Shown: piece by piece, positions 15,801 to 21,956 of the stretch | Layout of the letters: the number at the start of each line of letters is the position of its first letter | Position numbering within the stretch: the stretch's first letter is position 1 | DNA from: JAWLCG01 sp041687295 | GTDB taxonomy: Bacteria > Planctomycetota > Phycisphaerae > SM23-33 > FEN-1343 | Length of the DNA: 24,196 bases | Assembly: GCA_041687295.1 (NCBI GenBank) | Contig: JAWLCG010000025.1 | Coordinates: forward strand, 1-24,196 | Direction: 5' to 3' | Made by a program: the position numbers and the translations under genes | Notes under the pieces: model-generated | Seen by the model: the letters and a program-made list of their open reading frames with translations, nothing else | Databases searched by the model: none | What the model was told of the DNA's origin: nothing

Positions 15801-17059
15801 CCCCCGAGAGGCGGGACCGCCAGGAGCTTCTGCAGGACCTCGCCCGCACCCGGGAGGGCTACCTTCGGCAGTACCTTGACTACTGGTCGGTCAAGGTGCC
15901 CCAGCCGCAGCCCTGGGCCCCGGCGGCGTGGGCCGACTGGCAGGGCCAGCTGATCGGCACGCGGACCCGCCAGGCCTGCGCCGCCCTGGGCGAGTTGGGC
16001 CAGCGGATCGAGTCGGCCCTGCGCGAGCTGGGGCCTTTCTCGGCCGAGACGGAGCTGGCCAAGGCCTGGACGTCTGCCCTGGACGCCGTGCGCGAGCAGG
16101 CCGGCCAAACCAGCGAGCGGGGCAACATAGACGAGTGGGATGCGGTGCTGACCCGCTGGTGCACGCTGCCGGCGGGGCCGCTGGAGGCGCGGACCGCGCT
16201 GCTGCGTGTGTCGGCCACCGAAGTCTACCGGAACTACCTCATCCCGGCCACGTCGGGCGGGTACGTGGCGCGGTACTGGTACGAGCTGACGGCCCGGTCG
16301 CTGGAATCGCTGTGCGCCGGCGCCGGCCGGTCGGCCGGGGACACGCTGGACCAGATCCGCACCCAGCAGGGCTTCCCCCTGTCGGCCGGGGCCAGCGACC
16401 TGCCGCCGGCCGACATCGAGAAGCTGCGGGGCCAACTGGCGGAACTGACCTTCCCGGAACCCTCGCGCCTGCCAGGAGGGGACCGCCGCCTGGAGGGCCT
16501 GTGGACCTGGCTCCGAACGCTCCAGCCGCCCGAGTCGGGGCGGGGGCCGGGCCTGACCGACGACGACCGGGAGCTGCTGGACTGGGCCCGGCGGATCATG
16601 GCCGTGCTGCCGGCCGATGGGCGTCAGGCCTCGGCAGAGCTCCTCATCCCGCCGGCCGCCGAGCAGGCGAAACTGCGGCGCAGCGCCCAGGGCGGGGTCC
16701 AGTCCACCTACCTGGTGCTGGAGCAGGGAGGCTCCAGCGAGCGCCGGCGGATCGATACGGGCGGGTCGCTCGGACACCTGCCGTATCCGACGAAGTCGGA
16801 GGCGAAGGTGGTCTTGCGTTTCGAGGAGTTCTCGGATCCGTCGGCGGGCTGGAGCCGCCCCTGGACCGTGCCGGGCCAGGACTGGGCCCCGCTGCACCTG
16901 CTCTACGACCGGGACCGACGGGCCCAGCCGGCGCCCGGCCCGCAGGGACGCAACTGGTACGTCGAGGTGCCCGAGCCTCATGCGGTGAACCGCGTACTGT
17001 GGCTGGAACTGCGGTTCGCCCAGCCCATGCCGGACCCGGAGCGATTTCCTGGCCGATAG
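12848..17059 (+). CDS. tssM: T6SS inner-membrane complex protein TssM (IcmF-like)
   Basis: This 1403-aa IcmF/TssM protein is on the long side of the usual 1100-1300. Two N-terminal TM helices (about 15-34 and 40-61) are followed by a cytoplasmic NTPase domain: Walker A GETGSGKT (126-133), DTAGRL (172-177) and TKCD (254-257), the NKxD-type motif. A third TM helix lies at about 447-467, and residues 470-1403 are periplasmic, mostly helical, ending in a beta-rich domain (YVEVPEPHAVNRVLWLELRF) that binds the lipoprotein in known systems. The Walker A is intact, so NTP binding is likely retained. TssM forms the trans-envelope channel with TssL and TssJ. The start overlaps tssL by four bases. The next gene follows after 34 bases with a GAGAAAGG ribosome binding site. 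Confidence 0.95.
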   Translation: MSPIHSFGNMPTPVKAGLAVASGASLTAALYLLFEGHSGVLWILLIGLAVVAAVLLVAGLVRKRLRQRKAAPMERLISRGGTGAASGDVAQRARLDDMRKVFEEGVQKFRANGKNVYDLPWYVIVGETGSGKTEAIRHCNVGFPPGMQDPLQGIGGTYNMNWWFTNHAVILDTAGRLFEDAQGGASAEWREFLRLLVANRRNCPINGLLLVIPADSLIRDSADTLEQKGAKIAEQFDVIQRALEVRFPVFVLVTKCDKITGFKEFFTGVDDPTLQHQMMGWSNPLALDQPFQPEMLAQHMTTVLQRVGKRRNGLLLDPPPVEGVGGPGRRIDEVDALYAFPHELQSRIFPRLQRYLEMVFVTGQWSAKPLFLRGIYFTSSMQEGSALDADLAEALGVPVESLSETGRAWAIDRAYFLRDVFIEKVFREKGLVTRAANAGRQHRRRKLAVVAAGLIGALALAAFTWHGAMSLKRSIVERRADWVAAADQSTNLPVVRPGSQGVIYRGDMEVSQEGFEGVTWVDFYDRLRQRADQPAEVPWIFLTGDSDFGEESGFQAVIGMGVVEPLLSMTRKRLGRMPTTDHQWLLYGQALAELVRAESASAGPLQVDPLLRFVLQDEQKPWTPETDTAQAAQRDALQQAVDSAGEEAWIRSARTGSAKYLAPAAYRFYGYWKQSCLGTLLGAAGTAKEFRNAEADLQKAWSGSADLDAWREHFAGLQAQKAKLDGLRPTLNDGQLVPTLDQRKKKVTGQVEPIHTVLSSLLPTAGSVKPDTVQLVEARGPDALADAVDAGWKALRDRLDDPGLRGELTELDRQLMDPVSVEQDSRPLYAWRFAMYQAVDRALTGSAIAGAVPIEALAGRQDELATVFGGARQSVDDAASKAASGQAPETVQAAADSCHKALDTLQAHRGEQLLEAVLVDPALPRTLEAMEAWVADQPVQASAPSPPPLLSYEWETGFDARYAPEAAGKLLRSVAGLETLLAASAPERRDRQELLQDLARTREGYLRQYLDYWSVKVPQPQPWAPAAWADWQGQLIGTRTRQACAALGELGQRIESALRELGPFSAETELAKAWTSALDAVREQAGQTSERGNIDEWDAVLTRWCTLPAGPLEARTALLRVSATEVYRNYLIPATSGGYVARYWYELTARSLESLCAGAGRSAGDTLDQIRTQQGFPLSAGASDLPPADIEKLRGQLAELTFPEPSRLPGGDRRLEGLWTWLRTLQPPESGRGPGLTDDDRELLDWARRIMAVLPADGRQASAELLIPPAAEQAKLRRSAQGGVQSTYLVLEQGGSSERRRIDTGGSLGHLPYPTKSEAKVVLRFEEFSDPSAGWSRPWTVPGQDWAPLHLLYDRDRRAQPAPGPQGRNWYVEVPEPHAVNRVLWLELRFAQPMPDPERFPGR

Positions 17060-17093
17060 GATCGGTAGGCACAGCAGAAAGCGAGAAAGGCCC

Positions 17094-20000
17094 ATGCGGG
17101 ACCCCCTGCAAACCACGGCGAAGTCGGACCCCAAGACGGCCGGCGGGGTCAGCCTGTGCGCGTTCGGCAAGCATCCGGGCTGGGACGACCACATCGAAGA
17201 CCTCGGGCTGGACACGCCGGGGCTGGCCGAGCTCAAGCGGTGGCTCTACGTCGAGGGCATCGGGGCGTGCGTCAACTCCGGGGCCTGGGACCAGCTGCCG
17301 CCCGAGCAGCGGCTGGAGGGTTTCGGCCACCTGTTTGTGCAGTCGGCGGGCGGATCGGTCACGGTGGGCCGGCTGTGGTCGAGCCAGGACGGCAAGGGCC
17401 GGGGGCGCTACCCGATGGTGGTGTGCGCGGCCTTTGCGGGCGTGCCGCTGGGCGCCGCCCTGGCCCGGGCCGAGGCGGAGCTGGCCGAGATCGAGCCCGC
17501 CTGCCGCGCCACCGGATCGGCCGAGGCCGTCGTGAGCCTGCTGGCCCGGCACCGGCAGCGGCTACAGCAGGCCCTGCCGGCCCCGGCCGCTGCGCCGGAG
17601 GGCTCGGCCTGGGCTGCCCTGGCCGAGGGGCCCTGGGGCCCCGACGGCCAGGGGCTGCTGCGGGTGCTCTACGCCATCCAGCGGGAGCTGCCCGACGGCC
17701 CCCTGGCCAGCGAGCAGGCCTCGCCCGCCCCGGCCATCCACGTCCGGGTGCCCTGGTGCGCCGACACGCCCGCCGAGGCGGCGCATCGCTGGCTGACGGC
17801 CCTGGCCGGGGAGGTCGGCGACGAGGTGCCCCTGTGCGCCCTGGTGGGGGAGCACCGCTGGCTGGACCTGTTCATCGGTCGGCCCGGCCCGCTGCAGCTG
17901 GCGTGCCTGCGGACCAGCGAGGCGGGCATGGCCCTGACCTCCGATGTGCCCTTCTCCATCGACGACGCCTTCGCCGCCCGCGTCCGCCAGGGGCTCGCGC
18001 AGGCCCAGCGGGGCCTGCCCCGCGGGCCGCTGCTGGTGCAGGAGCCGCCGCCGGCGGCGGAGGTGCCCCGGCCCGACCTGCGGGCGCGGTCGGCCGGCGT
18101 GCTCCAGGGCCTCCGCGGGCTGCTGACGCGGCGGACGGTCCTGGTGCTGGCGGGCCTGCTGGTGGGGATGCTGGTCCTGACGGCGGCGATGGCGCTGCTG
18201 GGCCGGCCGGCCGACCCCGAGCCCCGCGGACCCTTCGATCCGACCCAGTGGGAGGCGCTGGTCGGCCAATGGGCCGGCTGGTTCAAGCCCGTCTACGACG
18301 ACCTGGCGGCCGATGGGACGACCCGCCGCAACTGGCAGGCCCACGAGCCACTGGCCGCCGCCCTCGCCAGCCTGGAGGGCACGGCGAACGAGGGTGCGGA
18401 TCTCCGGTTCATCGAGAGGGTCAACAGGAGGGGCGACTCGCCGGACATTCTGGTCAAGAACCCGCCCGAGGAGGCCAGGCAGAACCCCGACCCGATCGGG
18501 CCCACGCTGACGGCGATGACGGCCTTCCGCGCGGGCCTGCTGGACTGGTTCGAGGGCCAGGCCGCCCTCTACGACGCGCGGGGCTGGGCGGTGGCGGCCG
18601 GGGAGGTTCGCAGCTACAGGGACCTCTTCGCCGCCGGCACTGCCCCGCAGACCGGCGTGAGCGCCTCGGCCATTGCCGCCTGGGCCGAGCAGATGGCCCA
18701 GGCCGAGCGGGCCTGGCTGCGCGTCGAGGCGGCCTGCGACGCGATGGCGGCGACGGCGGAGGGGCTCGGCGGGGAACTGCTGCCCGGCCTGCGGGATCGG
18801 CTGGAGCAGGAGCTGGCCGGGACGGCCCTGGCGGCCCTGCCCCAGGCGGCCACCGCTCAGGCCGAGCGGGCCGAGGCGATCCTGCCGGCCTGTCGGACGC
18901 TGGCGGCCTGGGGGCACGACATCACGCGTGCGGGCGAGGCCCTGAACTCCGCCCGGCTGCCGCGGGGCCCGCAGTGGCTGCAGGCGGAACTGGCGGGGGC
19001 GGAGCTGGCGGAGCTTCCGTCGGCCCTGGAGGCGCTGGCCCGGCCCGACGGGGCGGTGGGGCAGCTCCACCGGCTGCTCATGTCCCAGGCCCAGGACTAC
19101 GACCTCGCCCGCTTCGTGCGCGAGCAGGAGCCCACGCTGCCGGATTCGAAGGGCCTGGCCCTGGCCCGTCAGTGGCACGGCGCGGCCGGGGCCTACCGGT
19201 TCGTGGCCCAGGCCGATGACCCCCGCAGGCTGATCGACGAGTCGCAGCCCGTGGCTGATCGGCTGGCGCTGCTCCGGCGCTACCCCGACCATGAGCCTGC
19301 CCAGGCGGATGCCTTCGCCGGCACGCTGAGCCAGCTGCAGGCCCTGGCCGAGAGAATCCGCCGCCAGGCCCGGCCCGTCGAGCAGGACCTGCCGGGCCTG
19401 CAGGCGCAGGTGGCCTCGCTGAACGAGCAGCGCGGCGCACTGTGGGCCGATCTCAATACGGCCCTGGACACGCTCCGGCCTGCCGAGCCGTTCGAGAGCT
19501 GGCTGGCCCGACAGCGGGCCTGGACCCCAGCGGGGCTGGCCGGGCCGTGGGGGGCCTACTTGGACAGTGTGGAACAGGCCGAGGCCCGGGCGGGGCGGCA
19601 AGAGGGCACTCCGGTCTACACGCCGATCCTTGTCGAGCGGGTCGAGCAGGCGAAGCCCGTGCTGGACGGGCTGTCCGGCGAGTTGCCCGAGCCGCCGGGG
19701 ACGCTGGTTGAGCCGGCCCGAGCTGCCCTGCAGCGCATGCGGGCTGAGCAGCTCGCGGCACTGGCCGAGGCGATGCTGCCGCCGGGCGCGGCCCCGCTGA
19801 CGGGCGAGGCGATGGCCCCGCGGCTGGCCCAGGCGCGGGAGCAGTACCTTGACCGCTGCGACGTCCTGACCCAGGCGACGGCCGAGGTGGCGAACGTGAC
19901 CGCCGCCCTGGCGGAGCTGGACCTGGAGGGGGCCCGGCGGGCCTATGCGGCCATGGCCGGCCTGCATCGGCCCGGCTGGCTGGAGGTGGAGGCCTGGGAA

Positions 20001-21602
20001 GCGATGCTCGCGCCGGCGGCGGGGCCGATGGCGGCGCTGGCTGCGATCGAGGCGGAGTCGGCCCCCGAGCCGCTCATCGAGCGGGTGCGGCCCGATGCGC
20101 CTGCGCCGGTGGTCTGGGCAGCGTGGCTGCAGTTGGGGCAGCTGGACGGTTGGCCCGCGACGGCCGAGCAGCTCCGCCAGGAGCAGGCGATGCAGCCGGC
20201 CGTGACGTCGGCCCTGGAGACGGTGGATGGCGCGCGGCGGGACCAACTGGCGGCCGAGGCGGCGACGGAACGGGCGAAGCGGTGGCAGAAGTGTCTGGCG
20301 AGTGCTGCCAGCGACGAATCCATGGAGGCCGTCCTCGACCTGCGGCCGGACTTCGGCGTGCGCGACGACCAGCTGCCGCCGTGGGCGCAGCTGAACCTGG
20401 CGCTCTACCGCCTGCGTCAGGTCGCCACCGGCCCCGAGCGGCTGGACGACGCGCAGACCGCCCAGGCCATCGCGGCGTTCCGGTCGCGGGCTGACGCGCT
20501 GGGCCTGGGGGACCTCGAGTGCCTCGGCCAGCTGCCCCGCCCGGAGGACCGCCCCGCGCCGCTGCCGCTGGACCAGTGCGGCCCGGCCGCCGGCGAGGCG
20601 GGCTGGCAGAAGCTCCGCGAGGACGCCGAGTCGGTCACCTACGCCGGGCAGATCGCCAGCCAGGGCTGGGAGTTGACGTTCCGCCGCGTGGAGGTCGCTG
20701 GCCGGTCGGCGTACCTCTGCACCACCGAGGTGCCCGTGGGGCTGGTGGTGGCCCTGACGAACCAGCGGGCCAGTCAGAAGCAGGGGGTGATCTCGCTGCT
20801 CGCCCTCAACCCGGCGGACCTTCCGGGCCCGCGGGTCTGGCGGCGGGTGGCGGGCAAGGTCGCACCGGCCGTCGACTGGGTGGACCTGGTCGGCCCGGGG
20901 GCGGCCGAGCGGTTCTACCCGCCGGGAACCACGCCGGGTCCGATCGGGCCGGGCCAGCCCATGCAGGACATCTCGCCCGAGGCCGCCCTGGCCATCGCCC
21001 GCGCCCTGGGCTGCCGGCTGCCCACGCCGGGTGAGTGGCAGGCCGCCCTGCGCCAATCCGCACCGGCCGATGACTTCGCCCAGTGGAATCTCCGCGACGA
21101 GACCTGGGGCGAGCTGCTGGCGCACGTCAACGAGACCGCGGGCCGATACCTCGCCCCGCTCTACCCGGACGCGGGGGCCTTTCTGCCGACCGACGCGGGG
21201 GCCGTGCCTGTCGCCAAGGCCGCTACCCATCGGCCCGGGCGCGACGGCACGCTGTGGTTCGAGCCGGTCGACGCCCCGCGGGGCGAGCCGTTCCGCCACC
21301 TGATCGGCAACGTGGCCGAGTTCGTCCTGGACGACGCCGAGGCGATGGACGCCCTGTCACCCCACGACCTGGCGGGGATCACCGGCTGCGTCATCGCACG
21401 CGAGGGCGCCCTGTTCGTGATCGGCGGCTCGGCCCTGTCGGCGCCGGAGCTGGCGGTGGACCAGCCCCTCGTGTGGAGCCTCCGCCGCTGGCCCTGGGGT
21501 GCCGCCGACGTGGGGTTCCGCCTGGCCTTCTCGGCGCCGGCCACGCCGCTGCAGACCCAGCTGCGGACCGGGCTGCAGACCGTGCACTACCTGAAGCCCT
21601 GA
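17094..21602 (+). CDS. Membrane-anchored TagF fused to giant extracytoplasmic region and FGE-like domain
   Basis: This is a 1502-aa protein. The N-terminal 340 residues contain a TagF-like domain: FGKHPGWDDHIEDLGL at 24-39, then GRYPMVVC (104-111). TagF is a soluble repressor of T6SS assembly that binds Fha. Here basic RR before a TM helix (about 347-369) places it in the cytoplasm. Outside the membrane, residues 385-1130 form a helical region and about 1157-1490 an FGE/SUMF1-like domain (CRLPTPGEW 1307-1315, IGNVAEF 1404-1410, DVGFRLAF 1472-1479), without the catalytic Cys pair. The extracytoplasmic half is paralogous to that of 5240-9538, with nearly identical juxtamembrane sequence. The gene follows tssM by 34 bases, as tagF often does. 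GAGAAAGG precedes the ATG. The fusion is inferred to couple an envelope signal to TagF-type repression. Confidence 0.88.
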   Translation: MRDPLQTTAKSDPKTAGGVSLCAFGKHPGWDDHIEDLGLDTPGLAELKRWLYVEGIGACVNSGAWDQLPPEQRLEGFGHLFVQSAGGSVTVGRLWSSQDGKGRGRYPMVVCAAFAGVPLGAALARAEAELAEIEPACRATGSAEAVVSLLARHRQRLQQALPAPAAAPEGSAWAALAEGPWGPDGQGLLRVLYAIQRELPDGPLASEQASPAPAIHVRVPWCADTPAEAAHRWLTALAGEVGDEVPLCALVGEHRWLDLFIGRPGPLQLACLRTSEAGMALTSDVPFSIDDAFAARVRQGLAQAQRGLPRGPLLVQEPPPAAEVPRPDLRARSAGVLQGLRGLLTRRTVLVLAGLLVGMLVLTAAMALLGRPADPEPRGPFDPTQWEALVGQWAGWFKPVYDDLAADGTTRRNWQAHEPLAAALASLEGTANEGADLRFIERVNRRGDSPDILVKNPPEEARQNPDPIGPTLTAMTAFRAGLLDWFEGQAALYDARGWAVAAGEVRSYRDLFAAGTAPQTGVSASAIAAWAEQMAQAERAWLRVEAACDAMAATAEGLGGELLPGLRDRLEQELAGTALAALPQAATAQAERAEAILPACRTLAAWGHDITRAGEALNSARLPRGPQWLQAELAGAELAELPSALEALARPDGAVGQLHRLLMSQAQDYDLARFVREQEPTLPDSKGLALARQWHGAAGAYRFVAQADDPRRLIDESQPVADRLALLRRYPDHEPAQADAFAGTLSQLQALAERIRRQARPVEQDLPGLQAQVASLNEQRGALWADLNTALDTLRPAEPFESWLARQRAWTPAGLAGPWGAYLDSVEQAEARAGRQEGTPVYTPILVERVEQAKPVLDGLSGELPEPPGTLVEPARAALQRMRAEQLAALAEAMLPPGAAPLTGEAMAPRLAQAREQYLDRCDVLTQATAEVANVTAALAELDLEGARRAYAAMAGLHRPGWLEVEAWEAMLAPAAGPMAALAAIEAESAPEPLIERVRPDAPAPVVWAAWLQLGQLDGWPATAEQLRQEQAMQPAVTSALETVDGARRDQLAAEAATERAKRWQKCLASAASDESMEAVLDLRPDFGVRDDQLPPWAQLNLALYRLRQVATGPERLDDAQTAQAIAAFRSRADALGLGDLECLGQLPRPEDRPAPLPLDQCGPAAGEAGWQKLREDAESVTYAGQIASQGWELTFRRVEVAGRSAYLCTTEVPVGLVVALTNQRASQKQGVISLLALNPADLPGPRVWRRVAGKVAPAVDWVDLVGPGAAERFYPPGTTPGPIGPGQPMQDISPEAALAIARALGCRLPTPGEWQAALRQSAPADDFAQWNLRDETWGELLAHVNETAGRYLAPLYPDAGAFLPTDAGAVPVAKAATHRPGRDGTLWFEPVDAPRGEPFRHLIGNVAEFVLDDAEAMDALSPHDLAGITGCVIAREGALFVIGGSALSAPELAVDQPLVWSLRRWPWGAADVGFRLAFSAPATPLQTQLRTGLQTVHYLKP
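18264..18735 (+). repeat. Direct long repeat, copy 2 (intragenic)
   Basis: Second copy of the juxtamembrane segment, inside the TagF fusion gene, from AGWFKPVYDDLA through ERAWLRVEAAC. It matches 6119-6600 in the same orientation. Recombination between the copies would remove tagH-like, tssK, tssL and tssM. Confidence 0.8.
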
Positions 21603-21620
21603 ACCCGCTGACCATGAGTC

Positions 21621-21641
21621 GGCGGCCCCGCCGGGGCCGCC
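21621..21641 (+). other. Perfect GC-rich stem-loop between the TagF fusion and paar
   Basis: GGCGGCCCC, a GCC loop and GGGGCCGCC form a perfect 9-bp stem with a 3-nt loop, 19 bases after the TagF-fusion stop. The 3' end touches the GGGAAAGGA ribosome binding site of paar (21642-21650). No T-tract follows, so a Rho-independent terminator is unlikely; it may attenuate transcription, protect the mRNA end or influence paar translation. Confidence 0.6.
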
Positions 21642-21650
21642 GGGAAAGGA
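21642..21650 (+). promoter_or_regulatory. Ribosome binding site of paar
   Basis: GGGAAAGGA lies eight bases before the ATG at 21659 and directly abuts the 3' arm of the stem-loop, which favours this start over the ATG at 21614. Confidence 0.8.
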
Positions 21651-21658
21651 TCGCCCCC

Positions 21659-21952
21659 ATGCCACCGGCCGCTCGACTCGGCGACATGCACACCTGCCCG
21701 ATGCAGACGCCCGGCACGCCGCCGATCCCGCACGTCGGCGGGCCCATCAGCACCGGCGCCCCGACCGTCCTGATCGGCGGTCAGCCGGCCGCCCGCGTCG
21801 GCGACCTGGCCGTCTGCGTCGGCCCGCCGGACACCATCGCCATGGGCTCCGCCACCGTCCTGATCGCCGGCCAACCCGCCGCCCGCATGGGCGACAGCAC
21901 CGCCCACGGCGGCGTCATCACCGTCGGCCTGCCTACCGTCCAGATTGGGTAG
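21659..21952 (+). CDS. PAAR-repeat T6SS spike tip protein
   Basis: This encodes a 97-aa single-domain PAAR protein. PAAR proteins form a cone of beta repeats that caps the VgrG spike and often carries effectors. The repeats TVLIGGQPAARVGD and TVLIAGQPAARMGD contain the name-giving PAAR motif, and the ends MPPAARLGDMHTCP and TVGLPTVQIG are typical. Candidate zinc ligands are H11 or C13, H25, C53 and H83. No N- or C-terminal extension is present, so it carries no fused toxin. GGGAAAGGA eight bases upstream supports ATG 21659; an in-frame ATG at 21614 would add 15 basic residues through the hairpin and is less likely. Its stop lies 4 bp from the stop of the convergent gene. Confidence 0.95.
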   Translation: MPPAARLGDMHTCPMQTPGTPPIPHVGGPISTGAPTVLIGGQPAARVGDLAVCVGPPDTIAMGSATVLIAGQPAARMGDSTAHGGVITVGLPTVQIG

Positions 21953-21956
21953 GCCG

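Noticed and set aside
17562..21299. Very long open frame on the minus strand (about 1245 codons) opposite the TagF fusion
   Set aside because: Sequence is Arg/Pro/Gly/Gln-rich with no domain, and GC-rich codon bias opens such antisense frames; the plus strand has recognisable domains throughout.
21614..21658. Upstream in-frame start for paar
   Set aside because: It would add 15 basic residues through the hairpin; PAAR proteins of this type start at MPPAAR, and a ribosome binding site precedes 21659.
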